A stretch of 41,358 bases of DNA from Pseudomonadota bacterium (lineage in GTDB: Bacteria > Pseudomonadota > Gammaproteobacteria > Steroidobacterales > Steroidobacteraceae), in the NCBI GenBank assembly GCA_018240525.1, contig JAFEFN010000015.1:1-41358 (forward strand), read 5' to 3'. The notes below the pieces were generated by a model, which worked only from the letters and a program-made list of their open reading frames with translations, did no database searches and was not told the DNA's origin. Both the position numbers and the translations under genes were made by a program. How positions within the stretch are numbered: position 1 is the stretch's first letter; the number at the start of each line of letters is the position of its first letter. Positions 30,009-38,215 of this stretch are shown here, in pieces.

Positions 30009-30429
30009 GCTCCCGCGTGAGCGGATCCTCGATGCCTGCGAAGTAGCGCTCGAGCACCGAGCGGAACAGGCGCTGGTCCGCCGGATCGTCGGCGGCACTC
30101 GCGAACAACGTCATGCAGGAGCGCAGCTTCAGGTCATCCGGATACCCGAGGATCTGGCGTGCATCGCCGCCCCGGGCCTCAAGCATCAGACGGCTGCATT
30201 GCCGCAGGTGCTCCCCCAGCAGCGGATGGGCCAGATAGGCGCGCGCCTCCGCGATGGACTCGAGCCCGTACGTGCGCGCGATGGCGCTCGACCCCAGGCC
30301 CCGCAGCTGCGGGAACACGTACCACATCCAGTGCGTGCGCTTGTGCCCCTGGGTCAGTTCTTCGAGCACGCGCCGGTAGACCGGCCGCTGCGCCTGGATG
30401 AAGCGCTCTAGCTCGTACGGATCTTCCAC
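29989..30429 (-). CDS. DUF1810 family protein
   Basis: The 146-aa product matches the DUF1810 (calpastatin-like name in databases) family: YELERFIQAQRPVYRRVLEE, the conserved HWMWYVFPQLRGLG, SSAIARTYGLESIAEARAYL, HPLLGEHLRQC, LGYPDDLKLRSCMTLFA and RLFRSVLERYFAG. It is a soluble cytosolic protein of unknown function, close to the family's usual size of about 140 aa. It is a single gene on the - strand and overlaps the methyltransferase-like gene tail to tail. Confidence 0.88.
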   Translation of the reverse strand: MEDPYELERFIQAQRPVYRRVLEELTQGHKRTHWMWYVFPQLRGLGSSAIARTYGLESIAEARAYLAHPLLGEHLRQCSRLMLEARGGDARQILGYPDDLKLRSCMTLFASAADDPADQRLFRSVLERYFAGIEDPLTRELMTSAS

Positions 30430-30532
30430 GCTGTCCTGACTCCTTGTCGTGATGGTTGGCCGCCCGCCGGTGGACTATTCTAAGCGCTCCATCACAAGAA
30501 CAGGCCCGGCAAACGGGCATCATCGGCAGCCT

Positions 30533-32572
30533 ATGACGAGCAGTGCTCGCGTTCTGGCAGGACCCGGCGGCGCAGCCTGCGGCGTCGCCCTGCTGCGTGT
30601 GTTGGCGGCTGGCGGCCTGGCGCTGCTGGCCGTCCTGGGGACGAACCTGGCCACCGCCACGCCGCTGACCCCCGAGCTGCAGAAGCAAGTGCGTGCGGCG
30701 ACCTTCGAGGTCGTACTCAAAAAGCCCGAGAAGGACCCGCTCACCTACGAGAAGCCCCTGCCGCTGGAACTCATCCCCTTCCAGGAGCGCAACGACAAGT
30801 ACCGCTCGGTCGGTACCGCGTTCGCCATCTCGCCCACCAGCTTCGCCACCGCTGCGCACGTCATCGCGGTCGCCGTGGCCAGCCAGTGGGGTGCGCCCTG
30901 CATCCGCGACAGCGCCGGCCAGGTGTACCCGATCGAACGGGTGGTGCGTTACTCGAGTCACGAGGATTTCGTGGAATTCACCGTCGTCGGCGCCCCGCCG
31001 ATGGTACCCCTGACTACCAACACCACCCCGGCGCTGGATGACCCGGTCCTCGCCGTCGGCAACGCGCTCGGTGAAGGGGTGATCATCCGCGACGGCCTGT
31101 TGACCTCCATGACACCGGAGGCCAAGGAGGGCCGCTGGAAGTGGCTGCGCTTCTCCGCGGCGGCCTCCCCGGGCAACAGCGGCGGGCCGCTGCTGGACAG
31201 TCAGGGCCGCGTCATCGGCATCGTGGCACGCAAGTCCCCGAACGAGAACCTCAACTACGCCCTGCCCATCGACCGGCTGCTCAGCGCCTCGGACAAGTTC
31301 GGCACGTTCGAGGGCCGCGAGTCCTTCGGCATACCGAAGCTGCTGCAGGGGACGATCGTCGCGGACTACAAGGACACGTTTGCGCTCCCCCAGTCCTTCC
31401 CCGAGTTCTCGCGCACGATTCGTGCCGTCCTCCTTAAGTTCTACAAGGAGCAGCACGCCAAGCTGTTGACCGCCGAGGCCGACTCGATTTTCCCGCGCGG
31501 CCAGTCCGGCAAGCTGCTGGCGACGCTGTACGCGGCCTTCGATCCCTTGCTCATGGCCCAGGAAGAGGACAAAAGCTGGGACGCGAACGCGTGCAGCGGC
31601 GGTTCGGAGACGCGCCTGCCCGGGGACGGGCGGGTGTGGAGCTGCGGCGGTACCGCCGCCGGCGTTCTGTTCCGGATCCAGTACGCCGGCAATGCGGCGG
31701 ACGAGCATCGGTACCACGACAGCAAGCACTTCATGGACCTGATCCTCAAGGCCCTGCCGCTGCCGCGCGAGGTAGGCACTCAGCCGGTGCGGGTCACCTC
31801 GCTCGGTCCCGCGACCGAGGAGGCGGTGGTGCGCGATCGCTACGGGCGTCCATGGCAGCGGCGCATCTATGCCATCGGCTACGCGGACATGTACCTCGTG
31901 GCGATGGCATTGCCGACGCCGGATGGCTACGTGGGAATGCTGTCCCTGGTGCCCAGTGGCCTCCTGGAGGTTCAGGTCGTTGGGGTCGAATACCTCGCCA
32001 ACTATTTCTATGTTTCCTACGCCGGTTCTCTGCCACAGTGGCAGGCGTTCCTGCAGGGACACGAGTTGCGACCGGCAGTCTTCGAGCGCACGCGCATGCA
32101 GTTCGAGGACGGCAAGGGCCTGCGCTTCGAGTCGCCGCGGTTGCGCTTTGACAGCTCCGGCATCGCCGCGGTCGGTGCGCAGAGCTCGCTGGAATTGCGC
32201 ATGACGTACATGATGGACCGTGGTCAGATCACGTGGGACATCGGCGGCATCGAGTTTAAGCCCGACCGCGACAAGAAGGGCTTTGTCGCCGCCTATCGCC
32301 AGGCCAAGCCCAGCGAGGATGCCGGCAAGGACCTGAATGGCCGCTGGGAACACATGAGCCGCGAGGACGGGGAGTTTGCCGGCAATGTCCAGCACGACAG
32401 CGACCTGACCGACTTCTGGATCCGCACCGTAGCGCGCCGCGAGGGCGCCCCCGGCATCGATGCGACCCATGCCCAGTACGAGCTGGTGTACAACATCGAC
32501 AAGGCTCTGCTGCCCCGGGAAACCGCGGACCTGAAGAGCAAGCTCACCGAAAGCTTCAAGGTGATGGAATAG
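30533..32572 (+). CDS. Exported trypsin-like serine protease with long C-terminal domain
   Basis: The 679-aa product has a signal anchor or signal peptide (ALLRVLAAGGLALLAVLGTN) and then a trypsin-like domain of about 220 residues. The triad is visible: His in SFATAAHVIAVAV, Asp in SSHEDFVEFTVVG and Ser in AAASPGNSGGPLLD. No PDZ domain follows, unlike HtrA/DegP. Instead there are about 430 residues with no domain I recognise. They include a Cys-containing patch (DANACSGGSE, VWSCGGTAAG) and a strand-rich end. The start at 30533 puts the hydrophobic segment near the N-terminus; no strong ribosome-binding site is seen. The next gene begins 2 nt after the stop, so the protease and the TonB-C protein are probably made together. 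Confidence 0.83.
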   Translation: MTSSARVLAGPGGAACGVALLRVLAAGGLALLAVLGTNLATATPLTPELQKQVRAATFEVVLKKPEKDPLTYEKPLPLELIPFQERNDKYRSVGTAFAISPTSFATAAHVIAVAVASQWGAPCIRDSAGQVYPIERVVRYSSHEDFVEFTVVGAPPMVPLTTNTTPALDDPVLAVGNALGEGVIIRDGLLTSMTPEAKEGRWKWLRFSAAASPGNSGGPLLDSQGRVIGIVARKSPNENLNYALPIDRLLSASDKFGTFEGRESFGIPKLLQGTIVADYKDTFALPQSFPEFSRTIRAVLLKFYKEQHAKLLTAEADSIFPRGQSGKLLATLYAAFDPLLMAQEEDKSWDANACSGGSETRLPGDGRVWSCGGTAAGVLFRIQYAGNAADEHRYHDSKHFMDLILKALPLPREVGTQPVRVTSLGPATEEAVVRDRYGRPWQRRIYAIGYADMYLVAMALPTPDGYVGMLSLVPSGLLEVQVVGVEYLANYFYVSYAGSLPQWQAFLQGHELRPAVFERTRMQFEDGKGLRFESPRLRFDSSGIAAVGAQSSLELRMTYMMDRGQITWDIGGIEFKPDRDKKGFVAAYRQAKPSEDAGKDLNGRWEHMSREDGEFAGNVQHDSDLTDFWIRTVARREGAPGIDATHAQYELVYNIDKALLPRETADLKSKLTESFKVME

Positions 32573-32574
32573 CA

Positions 32575-33624
32575 ATGCGGGCCGGCGCGATCGTGCGGCT
32601 GCTCGCGTGCGGCTGCGTTGCGGGCCTGTGCGGACTGCCGGCCCAGCGGGTGCAGGCGTCCGAGTCGCAATGGTACTTACAGCCGGAAGTACCCCACGTT
32701 GAGACCGCCGACCAGCTGGATGCGGTGGTCGAGGCGATGCGCCGGAGCGCCTGGGATCTGGCCGGGCAAGAGTTTACCGGGCAGCCGGATGTACGCCAGC
32801 GCACCTTCCGCCAGGATCTTGATGAGTGGTACGTCAACCCGGATACCGTCAAGCGCATCGATGAGCTGCGCGCCAGCGCGCGCGCCCAGGGCGCCGCCCA
32901 CAAGGATCGCGCGCTACGCAAGACGCTCGATGCGGCCACTGCGCTGGTGAGCGTCGAGGCGCACCGCTACGGACTGATCCTGGGGTACTGGCATTACCAG
33001 ACCGAATTCACCCTGCATCAGCGGCTGCTCCTCGATCTGCAGCAGAGATTGCCGCAGGAGTCGCGCCGCGCGCCGCCGCCGGACATCGCCAGTGACCTGG
33101 CGGACCTCGGTGCACAGATGTCAAAGGCGCTGAGCGCGGCCGCATCGGCGCCGGCGGACCAGAGTGCGGAACTGGAAAAGCTCAGTGAGACCACCGCGGC
33201 CTTGCTGCGTCGCTTCAATGACGAGCGCTCCCGGCAGGGCGCGGCGGTCAGTGTTTCTGAGCACGCCAGGGGTACGGTGCCGGCAAGCCTGCAGCGGAGC
33301 GAGGTGTGTCCGCCGCCGGCAACGCGCACCTCAGGCCACGCCAAGCCCAGTCTTGACCCGGCAACGACGGTCCCCCCGGACGTCTTTTATCCGCCTGAGA
33401 TGCGCGGAAACGATGTCGAGGGTGCCGTCGTGGTCGAGGCCCGTATATCGTTGGCAGGCTGTGTGACGAACGTGCAGGTAAATGTAAGCTCGGGCGCTCC
33501 GGCGCTGGATGAAGCCGCACTTCACTGGGCGCTCCAGGCGCGGTTCCTTCCGGCCGAACGGGATGCGCATGCGGTCGAGGCGCCAATGCAGTTCCGAGTA
33601 CGCTTCCGGCTGATCGCCGATTGA
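32575..33624 (+). CDS. Exported protein with TonB-type C-terminal domain
   Basis: The 349-aa product has a signal peptide (IVRLLACGCVAGLCGLPAQR) and a helical middle region (about residues 45-225) with no recognised fold. A TonB_C-like domain ends it: PPDVFYPPEMRGNDVEGAVV, VEARISLAGCVTNVQVNVSS, GAPALDEAALHWALQARFLP. Canonical TonB has an uncleaved membrane anchor and a Pro-rich linker; neither is seen. It is probably a periplasmic protein that borrows the domain rather than an energy transducer for the receptor at 21352. It follows the protease by 2 nt. Its stop lies 14 nt before the chosen P450 start. Confidence 0.78.
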   Translation: MRAGAIVRLLACGCVAGLCGLPAQRVQASESQWYLQPEVPHVETADQLDAVVEAMRRSAWDLAGQEFTGQPDVRQRTFRQDLDEWYVNPDTVKRIDELRASARAQGAAHKDRALRKTLDAATALVSVEAHRYGLILGYWHYQTEFTLHQRLLLDLQQRLPQESRRAPPPDIASDLADLGAQMSKALSAAASAPADQSAELEKLSETTAALLRRFNDERSRQGAAVSVSEHARGTVPASLQRSEVCPPPATRTSGHAKPSLDPATTVPPDVFYPPEMRGNDVEGAVVVEARISLAGCVTNVQVNVSSGAPALDEAALHWALQARFLPAERDAHAVEAPMQFRVRFRLIAD

Positions 33625-33638
33625 TCCGGTCCACCGCC

Positions 33639-34841
33639 ATGCCCTTAATGACCAACGCATCCTCAGAGCCGCCGCCCGGCGCCCCGGGTGATTTCGCCGT
33701 CGACCTGTACCCCGGCGGCCAGCTGCACCGTGCACTTGCCGCGCTGCGCCGGCACAACCCGGTGAGCGCGGTGCGCTTCGCCGGCCGGCCGGCCTTCCTG
33801 ATCAGCGGTCACCGCGAGCTGGCCGAGGCCTTCCGCGACAACGCGCGCTTTCCGCCCGCGGATGCCTACCGCATCACCATCGAGCCGGTGCAGGGGGTGA
33901 CCTTCCAGACGATGGAGGACGAGCAGCACCGGCTCTACCGGAACCTGGCGACACCGGCGTTCCGGTCGCGGGCGGTCAGTGCGATGGAGGAGGAAGGGCT
34001 GGCACGGATCGCGCACGAGCTCATCGACCGGCTGGGCGGCGTGCGCCGGGCCGACCTCGCCGCGGCCTTCACCCACCGGGTCGCCTTCCTGGTGATCAGC
34101 CGCATGCTCGGCATCCCGGCGCGCGGGGAGGAGATGTTCCGCGACTGGGCGGTGGGATTTCTGGAGTTTCCGCGCGACCCGGAGCGCTCGCGGCGCTGCG
34201 CGGCGCAGATCACCGATTACCTGCTGCCCATCATCGCCGAGCGCCGCGAGAGACCGCGCGAGGACGTGATCTCGGCGCTCATCCTCGCCGATGCGGACGG
34301 GCATCGCCTGACGGACGAGGAGATCCTGGCGCACATCCGCCTGCTGTTCAGCGCCGGCGCCTCCACCACGACCGATGCGCTCGGCAACCTGCTGTTCGCG
34401 CTGCTGAGCGAGCGCTCGCGCTGGCAGCAGCTGCAGGAGCAGCCGCAGCTGCGCGAGAATGCCATCGAGGAGCTGCTGCGCTGGGAGACCCCGGTCGCGG
34501 TGCTGCCGCGCCTCTCGGCGCCGCACCCGGTCGAGTTCGGCGGCGTGCAGATCCCGCCCGCCACGTTCTGCCTGTTCGCCATCGCCGCGGCGAACCGCGA
34601 CCCGGCCGTCTTCGCGGAGCCCGACCGCTTCGACCTGCGGCGCGACACCAAGAAGAAGCTGCTGAGCTTCGGGCCGGGTCCGCGACTGTGCCCGGGGCTG
34701 CACCTGGCCCGGCGCCAGCTGCGCGTGGCGCTCGATGTCCTCATGGAGCGGCTGCCCGGCCTGCAGTTGCTCGAGCCGGAGGCGGCGCAGCCGCGCGGCG
34801 CGATCCTGCGCGGCCCGGCGCAGCTGAGCGTCGCCTGGTGA
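33639..34841 (+). CDS. Cytochrome P450
   Basis: The 400-aa product is a soluble bacterial class I-type P450, a heme monooxygenase needing a ferredoxin partner not encoded nearby. Motifs: I-helix LLFSAGASTTTDALGN; K-helix ExxR in EELLRWETP; NRDPAVFAEPDRFDLRR; and the heme loop FGPGPRLCPGLHLARRQL with the Cys ligand. The I-helix acid of the usual AGxDTT is Ser here, which may change the proton-delivery step. Substrate unknown. Starts at ATG 33639 or 33648 are equally likely; a TTG at 33621 would overlap the upstream gene. It is on the same strand as, and close to, the protease/TonB-C pair. Confidence 0.9.
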   Translation: MPLMTNASSEPPPGAPGDFAVDLYPGGQLHRALAALRRHNPVSAVRFAGRPAFLISGHRELAEAFRDNARFPPADAYRITIEPVQGVTFQTMEDEQHRLYRNLATPAFRSRAVSAMEEEGLARIAHELIDRLGGVRRADLAAAFTHRVAFLVISRMLGIPARGEEMFRDWAVGFLEFPRDPERSRRCAAQITDYLLPIIAERRERPREDVISALILADADGHRLTDEEILAHIRLLFSAGASTTTDALGNLLFALLSERSRWQQLQEQPQLRENAIEELLRWETPVAVLPRLSAPHPVEFGGVQIPPATFCLFAIAAANRDPAVFAEPDRFDLRRDTKKKLLSFGPGPRLCPGLHLARRQLRVALDVLMERLPGLQLLEPEAAQPRGAILRGPAQLSVAW

Positions 34842-34861
34842 AGCGCAGCCGCTGAGGTCCC

Positions 34862-35629
34862 TCAGCCGCCCTTGCGGCGGAACACCAGCACGAACCGGTC
34901 GGTCTTGCCGACCAGCGGGCCCTTGTAGGTGATCTGGTCGCGTGCATCGTCGGGCCGGCGCAGCAGGTCGCTCTTGCTCACCAGCGTGAAGCCGGCCTTC
35001 TCGAAGTCCGCCTGGGCGTACTGCTCGTCGATGCGGTGCAGTGAACTCGCCGCGCTGCTGCCGGTGCCGGGCTTGGCCGAGTGGTCGACCACGAGCACGG
35101 TGCCGCCGGGCTTGACGATGCGCGCAAGCTCGCCGAGCACCTTGCCCACGTCGAACTTCGGCCAGTTGTCCTTCGGGTCCTCATCCACCCAGTACAGGTC
35201 GTGGTACGCCTTGCTCAGCACCACCGCATCGACTGACTTGTCCTTGAGCGACAGGTGCTCGGGCTCGATGATGAGGTGCTCGATGTTCGGCGCGCGCTGG
35301 ATGCGCTCCTTCCAGTGCCCTTCGCTGAACGCCTCGTAGCCGGGATTGTTCACGAGCAGGACATGGCCGCTGGGGCCGACGACGTAGGCGAGCAGTTCGC
35401 TGTAGTAGCCCCCGGCGCCGAAGTAATCGACCACCGTCATGCCGGGCCTGAAGCCGGCCAGGCGCATCACCTCGGCCGGATGGTCGATGGCGTCGCGCAT
35501 GAGGTCCGCCGCCGGCCGGCCGGGGTGCGCCACGGCCGCATCGTAGATGTCGGCAGCCCGCAGGCGCGGGCTTGCGAGCGCGAGTGCGGACAGAGCGAGG
35601 ACGGGCAGTAAGCGGATCAGGTTCGGCAT
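34862..35629 (-). CDS. Exported methyltransferase-like protein (second copy)
   Basis: The 255-aa product has a signal peptide (LIRLLPVLALSALALASPRL) and a class I SAM-methyltransferase-like fold: MTVVDYFGAGGYYSELLAYV, VDAVVLSKAYHDLYWVDEDP and IVKPGGTVLVVDHSAKPGTG, with LHRIDEQYAQADFEKAGF near the end. It shares its layout and several motifs (YHDL, KPGG, VDHSA, LHRIDE) with the protein at 29235-30008, so the two are probably paralogues. The ATG at 35629 has GGGGAG just upstream. It is convergent with the P450 gene, with a 20-nt gap. Confidence 0.84.
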   Translation of the reverse strand: MPNLIRLLPVLALSALALASPRLRAADIYDAAVAHPGRPAADLMRDAIDHPAEVMRLAGFRPGMTVVDYFGAGGYYSELLAYVVGPSGHVLLVNNPGYEAFSEGHWKERIQRAPNIEHLIIEPEHLSLKDKSVDAVVLSKAYHDLYWVDEDPKDNWPKFDVGKVLGELARIVKPGGTVLVVDHSAKPGTGSSAASSLHRIDEQYAQADFEKAGFTLVSKSDLLRRPDDARDQITYKGPLVGKTDRFVLVFRRKGG

Positions 35630-35723
35630 GGGAACTCCCCTCGATGGCATCTTCGACAAGTATGAAACCTGGCACGCGCACCCGCAGCGGCGCCTGCGCC
35701 GGACGGAGCGTTACACGCGGGCA

Positions 35724-36173
35724 TCAGCCCAGCGCCTTGTCGAGCAGTTCGTAGCCCTCGCGCGCCCGGAAGCCCCGCCGGGCGTAGAAGCTGCGGCCGG
35801 CCGCATTGTCCAGCCCCAGCTGCAGCTGCAGCCGCACGCAGCCCTGTGCCCTGAGCCCCGCCTCCAGCGCGGACAGCAGCTGTGCACCGAGGCCGCGCCC
35901 GCGCGCTTCCGGCACCAGGTAGAACTCGTCGATCTCGGCCATGACACCGCCGTGCTCCAGGCTCAGCAGGCAGACGGCGACGAGGTAGCCGCACAAGGTG
36001 CCCGCGACGTCGGCGACCCAGGCGCAGCCGAGGGCCGGCTGCGCGAGCAGCCCCTGCAGGAGCCGTTCGGTGCGCCCGGCGTCATAGCCTGCGATGCCCT
36101 CGAACTCCCAGTAGCGCCGCACCAGTTCCACAAGCTGGGGGAGGTCGGCAACGGTGGCGCGCCGCACCGCCAT
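35724..36173 (-). CDS. GNAT family N-acetyltransferase
   Basis: The 149-aa product has the GNAT order: VRRATVADLPQLVELVRRYW, a central IDEFYLVPEARGRGLGAQLL with the acetyl-CoA loop (R-x-x-G-x-G/A), and CVRLQLQLGLDNAAGRSFYA with RRGFRAREGYELLDKALG at the end. Substrate unknown. The ATG at 36173 lies 4 nt after the stop of the diguanylate cyclase gene, so the two form a short operon. The longer frame opening at 36407 overlaps the cyclase's GGDEF domain and shows no family match there. Confidence 0.9.
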   Translation of the reverse strand: MAVRRATVADLPQLVELVRRYWEFEGIAGYDAGRTERLLQGLLAQPALGCAWVADVAGTLCGYLVAVCLLSLEHGGVMAEIDEFYLVPEARGRGLGAQLLSALEAGLRAQGCVRLQLQLGLDNAAGRSFYARRGFRAREGYELLDKALG

Positions 36174-36177
36174 GGGT

Positions 36178-37923
36178 TCAGGCGGCGCGGCTCGCGGCGA
36201 GCTGCACCTGGTTGCGACCGGAGCGCTTGGCGGCGTACACGGCCGCGTCGGCCAGGGCGATGAGTTGCGAGCACGACCCGTCGAAGCCGTCGCTGCAGGC
36301 CACCCCGATGCTGCAGGTGACGCGGATGGAGGTGCCGAAGCCCTCCAGACGGATGTCCTCAACGCGGCGGCAGATGCGTTCGGCGATCGGGTGCGCCGCC
36401 GCGGCATCCGCGCCGCTCAGGATCACCACGAACTCCTCGCCGCCATAGCGGCCGATGGCGTCCGACTGGCGCAGTTCCGCCTGGATTGGCGGGATGATGG
36501 CCGCGAGACAGGCATCGCCGGCGGCATGCCCATAGGTATCGTTCACCTGCTTGAAGTGATCGATGTCGATGAACAGCACCGACAGCGGCAGTTTGCGCGC
36601 CTTGGCCCGCAGGCATGCCGCCTCCAGCCGCTCGATGAGCGAGCGACGGTTGAGGACACCGGTGAGCGGGTCGGTCTGCGCGCGGCGCTCGGCATCGGTG
36701 AGGGCAAGGGACTGCTGGCGCACGTGGTCGGAGACCCCCAGTGCGATCAGCACCGCGGCGGCCACCATCGAGGGGGCGAGCCCGTAGTAGAGCACCCCCT
36801 CGGCGCTGTCCGCGCGCGTGTAGAGCAGACGCACCGCGGTGATGATCTGGAAGGTGCACAGCAGGCTCCAGGCGATCAGGAACCAGCCCGCGGCGCGGTT
36901 GCCGCCGCGGCGCCACGCCAGAAAGGCCGCACCGAGGGTGAACACCGCGCTGCCCAGGAACATGAGGTTGCCGATCGCGGCGAGGGGCACCCCCCACCCA
37001 TACGTGCGCAGCACGTTCGCGACCGCCAGCCCCAGGAAGGCGACCGCCAGCCAGCCGAAGGCGCTGTACACGCGGGGCGAGAAACGGCGCAGGTTCGCGA
37101 ATTCGCGCACGAAGAGGGCCGCCGCGGCAGCGCTCAGGGCCACGGTGACGTTCGAGGCGTAGTTGGCGAACGGGCGCGCGAGCGAGAGCAGCGGCCAGGA
37201 GAAGGCCTGCCCGGAGAAGTACGCCAGGTAGAGCGCCTGCAGCGAGAACAGCGCCCCATACAGCGGGAAGATCACGTCACCGAGCACCAGGCGCACCAGG
37301 AAAGCCGCGATCGCCATGGACATCAGCGCCCCGAAGGCAATGGCAAGGATGCGGGCGTGGGTGGCGTCCAGGGCCAGCACCGCGCTCAGCGTCGAGTGGG
37401 AGAAGGCCAGGTCGGTGACCGCGCGGCCGTGGCGCTGCACGCGCACGTAAAGCGGCGCCTCGTCCAGGCCCGGCGGCAAGGCGAAGACCTTGTCCTCGGC
37501 ACCCCCGAACTTGGGGATGGCATGCGTCATGCCCAGGCGCACGGTGCTCCCGGCGCGCCGGGCGTAGACGTCCACGGACTGGTCGAGCCCGGAGCGCACC
37601 ACCAGCACCGGGGTGCTGCCGTCCCAGACGGTCGGCAGCGGCGGCGGCAGCCGGAACCACAACGCGCCCTGCAGCAGGTGCGACCCGCGCGAGGCGAAGG
37701 CGTCGAAGTGCGTCCCGAGCTCCCCGGAGGCCACCTCGGCCGGGACGGGGTCGCTGCCCCGGGGCTCCAGGACCCGGGCCTCCAGGGGCTCGGAGCTCCC
37801 GGACGCTGCGACCGCCGCGGCAGCGGGCGCCGCCAGCCCCCACCCCCAGGCGACCAGGGCGGCCAGGCCGAAGAGCCAGCTTGCCAGGGGGAGTCTAGGT
37901 ACCAGGTTGCCTGCGGGCCCCAT
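36178..37923 (-). CDS. Diguanylate cyclase with 7TMR-DISM sensor (GGDEF)
   Basis: The 581-aa product has a hydrophobic export segment, a periplasmic 7TMR-DISM-like extracellular domain (about residues 50-180) and seven or so membrane segments (about 190-390). The C-terminal GGDEF domain contains DPLTGVLNRRSLIERLEAA and IDIDHFKQVNDTYGHAAGD. Its active-site GGEEF is at about 494-498. An RxxD inhibitory site (RQSD) lies five residues before GGEEF, so product feedback should work. It would make cyclic-di-GMP in response to a periplasmic cue. The ATG at 37923 has no clear ribosome-binding site; a GTG at 37986 is an alternative. It is divergent from rpsL. Confidence 0.9.
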   Translation of the reverse strand: MGPAGNLVPRLPLASWLFGLAALVAWGWGLAAPAAAAVAASGSSEPLEARVLEPRGSDPVPAEVASGELGTHFDAFASRGSHLLQGALWFRLPPPLPTVWDGSTPVLVVRSGLDQSVDVYARRAGSTVRLGMTHAIPKFGGAEDKVFALPPGLDEAPLYVRVQRHGRAVTDLAFSHSTLSAVLALDATHARILAIAFGALMSMAIAAFLVRLVLGDVIFPLYGALFSLQALYLAYFSGQAFSWPLLSLARPFANYASNVTVALSAAAAALFVREFANLRRFSPRVYSAFGWLAVAFLGLAVANVLRTYGWGVPLAAIGNLMFLGSAVFTLGAAFLAWRRGGNRAAGWFLIAWSLLCTFQIITAVRLLYTRADSAEGVLYYGLAPSMVAAAVLIALGVSDHVRQQSLALTDAERRAQTDPLTGVLNRRSLIERLEAACLRAKARKLPLSVLFIDIDHFKQVNDTYGHAAGDACLAAIIPPIQAELRQSDAIGRYGGEEFVVILSGADAAAAHPIAERICRRVEDIRLEGFGTSIRVTCSIGVACSDGFDGSCSQLIALADAAVYAAKRSGRNQVQLAASRAA

Positions 37924-38034
37924 ACTTATAATTAAGGACCCGACAGGGGGCCCCGGTGTGAGGGTAGGTCCGGTGCACCAGCGCACCCGGGGACTTTAGA
38001 CTCATTATCCTATAAAACCCTCCCGCGCTGCCGG

Positions 38035-38063
38035 TTGACACCCTTCGGGGTCCTACCTAGAAT
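38035..38063 (+). promoter_or_regulatory. sigma70 promoter of rpsL-rpsG-fusA-tuf
   Basis: TTGACA (38035-38040), a 17-base spacer and TAGAAT (38058-38063) form a near-consensus promoter 152 nt before the rpsL start. The 292-base gap also holds other AT-rich patches: TATAAT at 37927-37932 and TATAAA at 38011-38016. None of these has a matching -35. Confidence 0.88.
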
Positions 38064-38123
38064 CGCCGGCCTTTATCGGGTCGGCCCCCTCACGCGCCGG
38101 CACGGAAACAGCGACTTTCGAAG

Positions 38124-38154
38124 CACCGGGCCGCCTCACGCAGGCGGCCCGGTG
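38124..38154 (+). promoter_or_regulatory. Perfect 13-bp hairpin in the rpsL leader
   Basis: CACCGGGCCGCCT / AGGCGGCCCGGTG form a perfect stem with a CACGC loop, about 54 nt after the predicted transcript start and 61 nt before the rpsL ATG. GTCTTCG follows instead of a T-run, so it is not a clean terminator. It may be a leader-control or RNA-stability element. Confidence 0.6.
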
Positions 38155-38215
38155 GTCTTCGCAGGTCGCTAATCGCGCGAGCGAGCGCTGCGCAGCTGTT
38201 GGAGACAAGACACAG

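Noticed and set aside
32575..33624. TonB energy transducer for the receptor at 21352-24261
   Set aside because: It has a cleavable-type signal but no anchor-plus-Pro-rich linker, it is not next to exbB/exbD, and it is linked to a protease gene. Only the TonB-type end is supported.
37927..37932. TATAAT as a separate promoter for rpsL
   Set aside because: The -10 match is perfect, but no -35 lies at a suitable distance (TTGCCT is only 14 bases away) and it overlaps the start of the divergent gene.
12095..38034. Mobile element or genomic island with its own integrase
   Set aside because: No transposase, integrase, terminal repeats or tRNA-associated direct repeats were seen at either border, so no mobile element is called.
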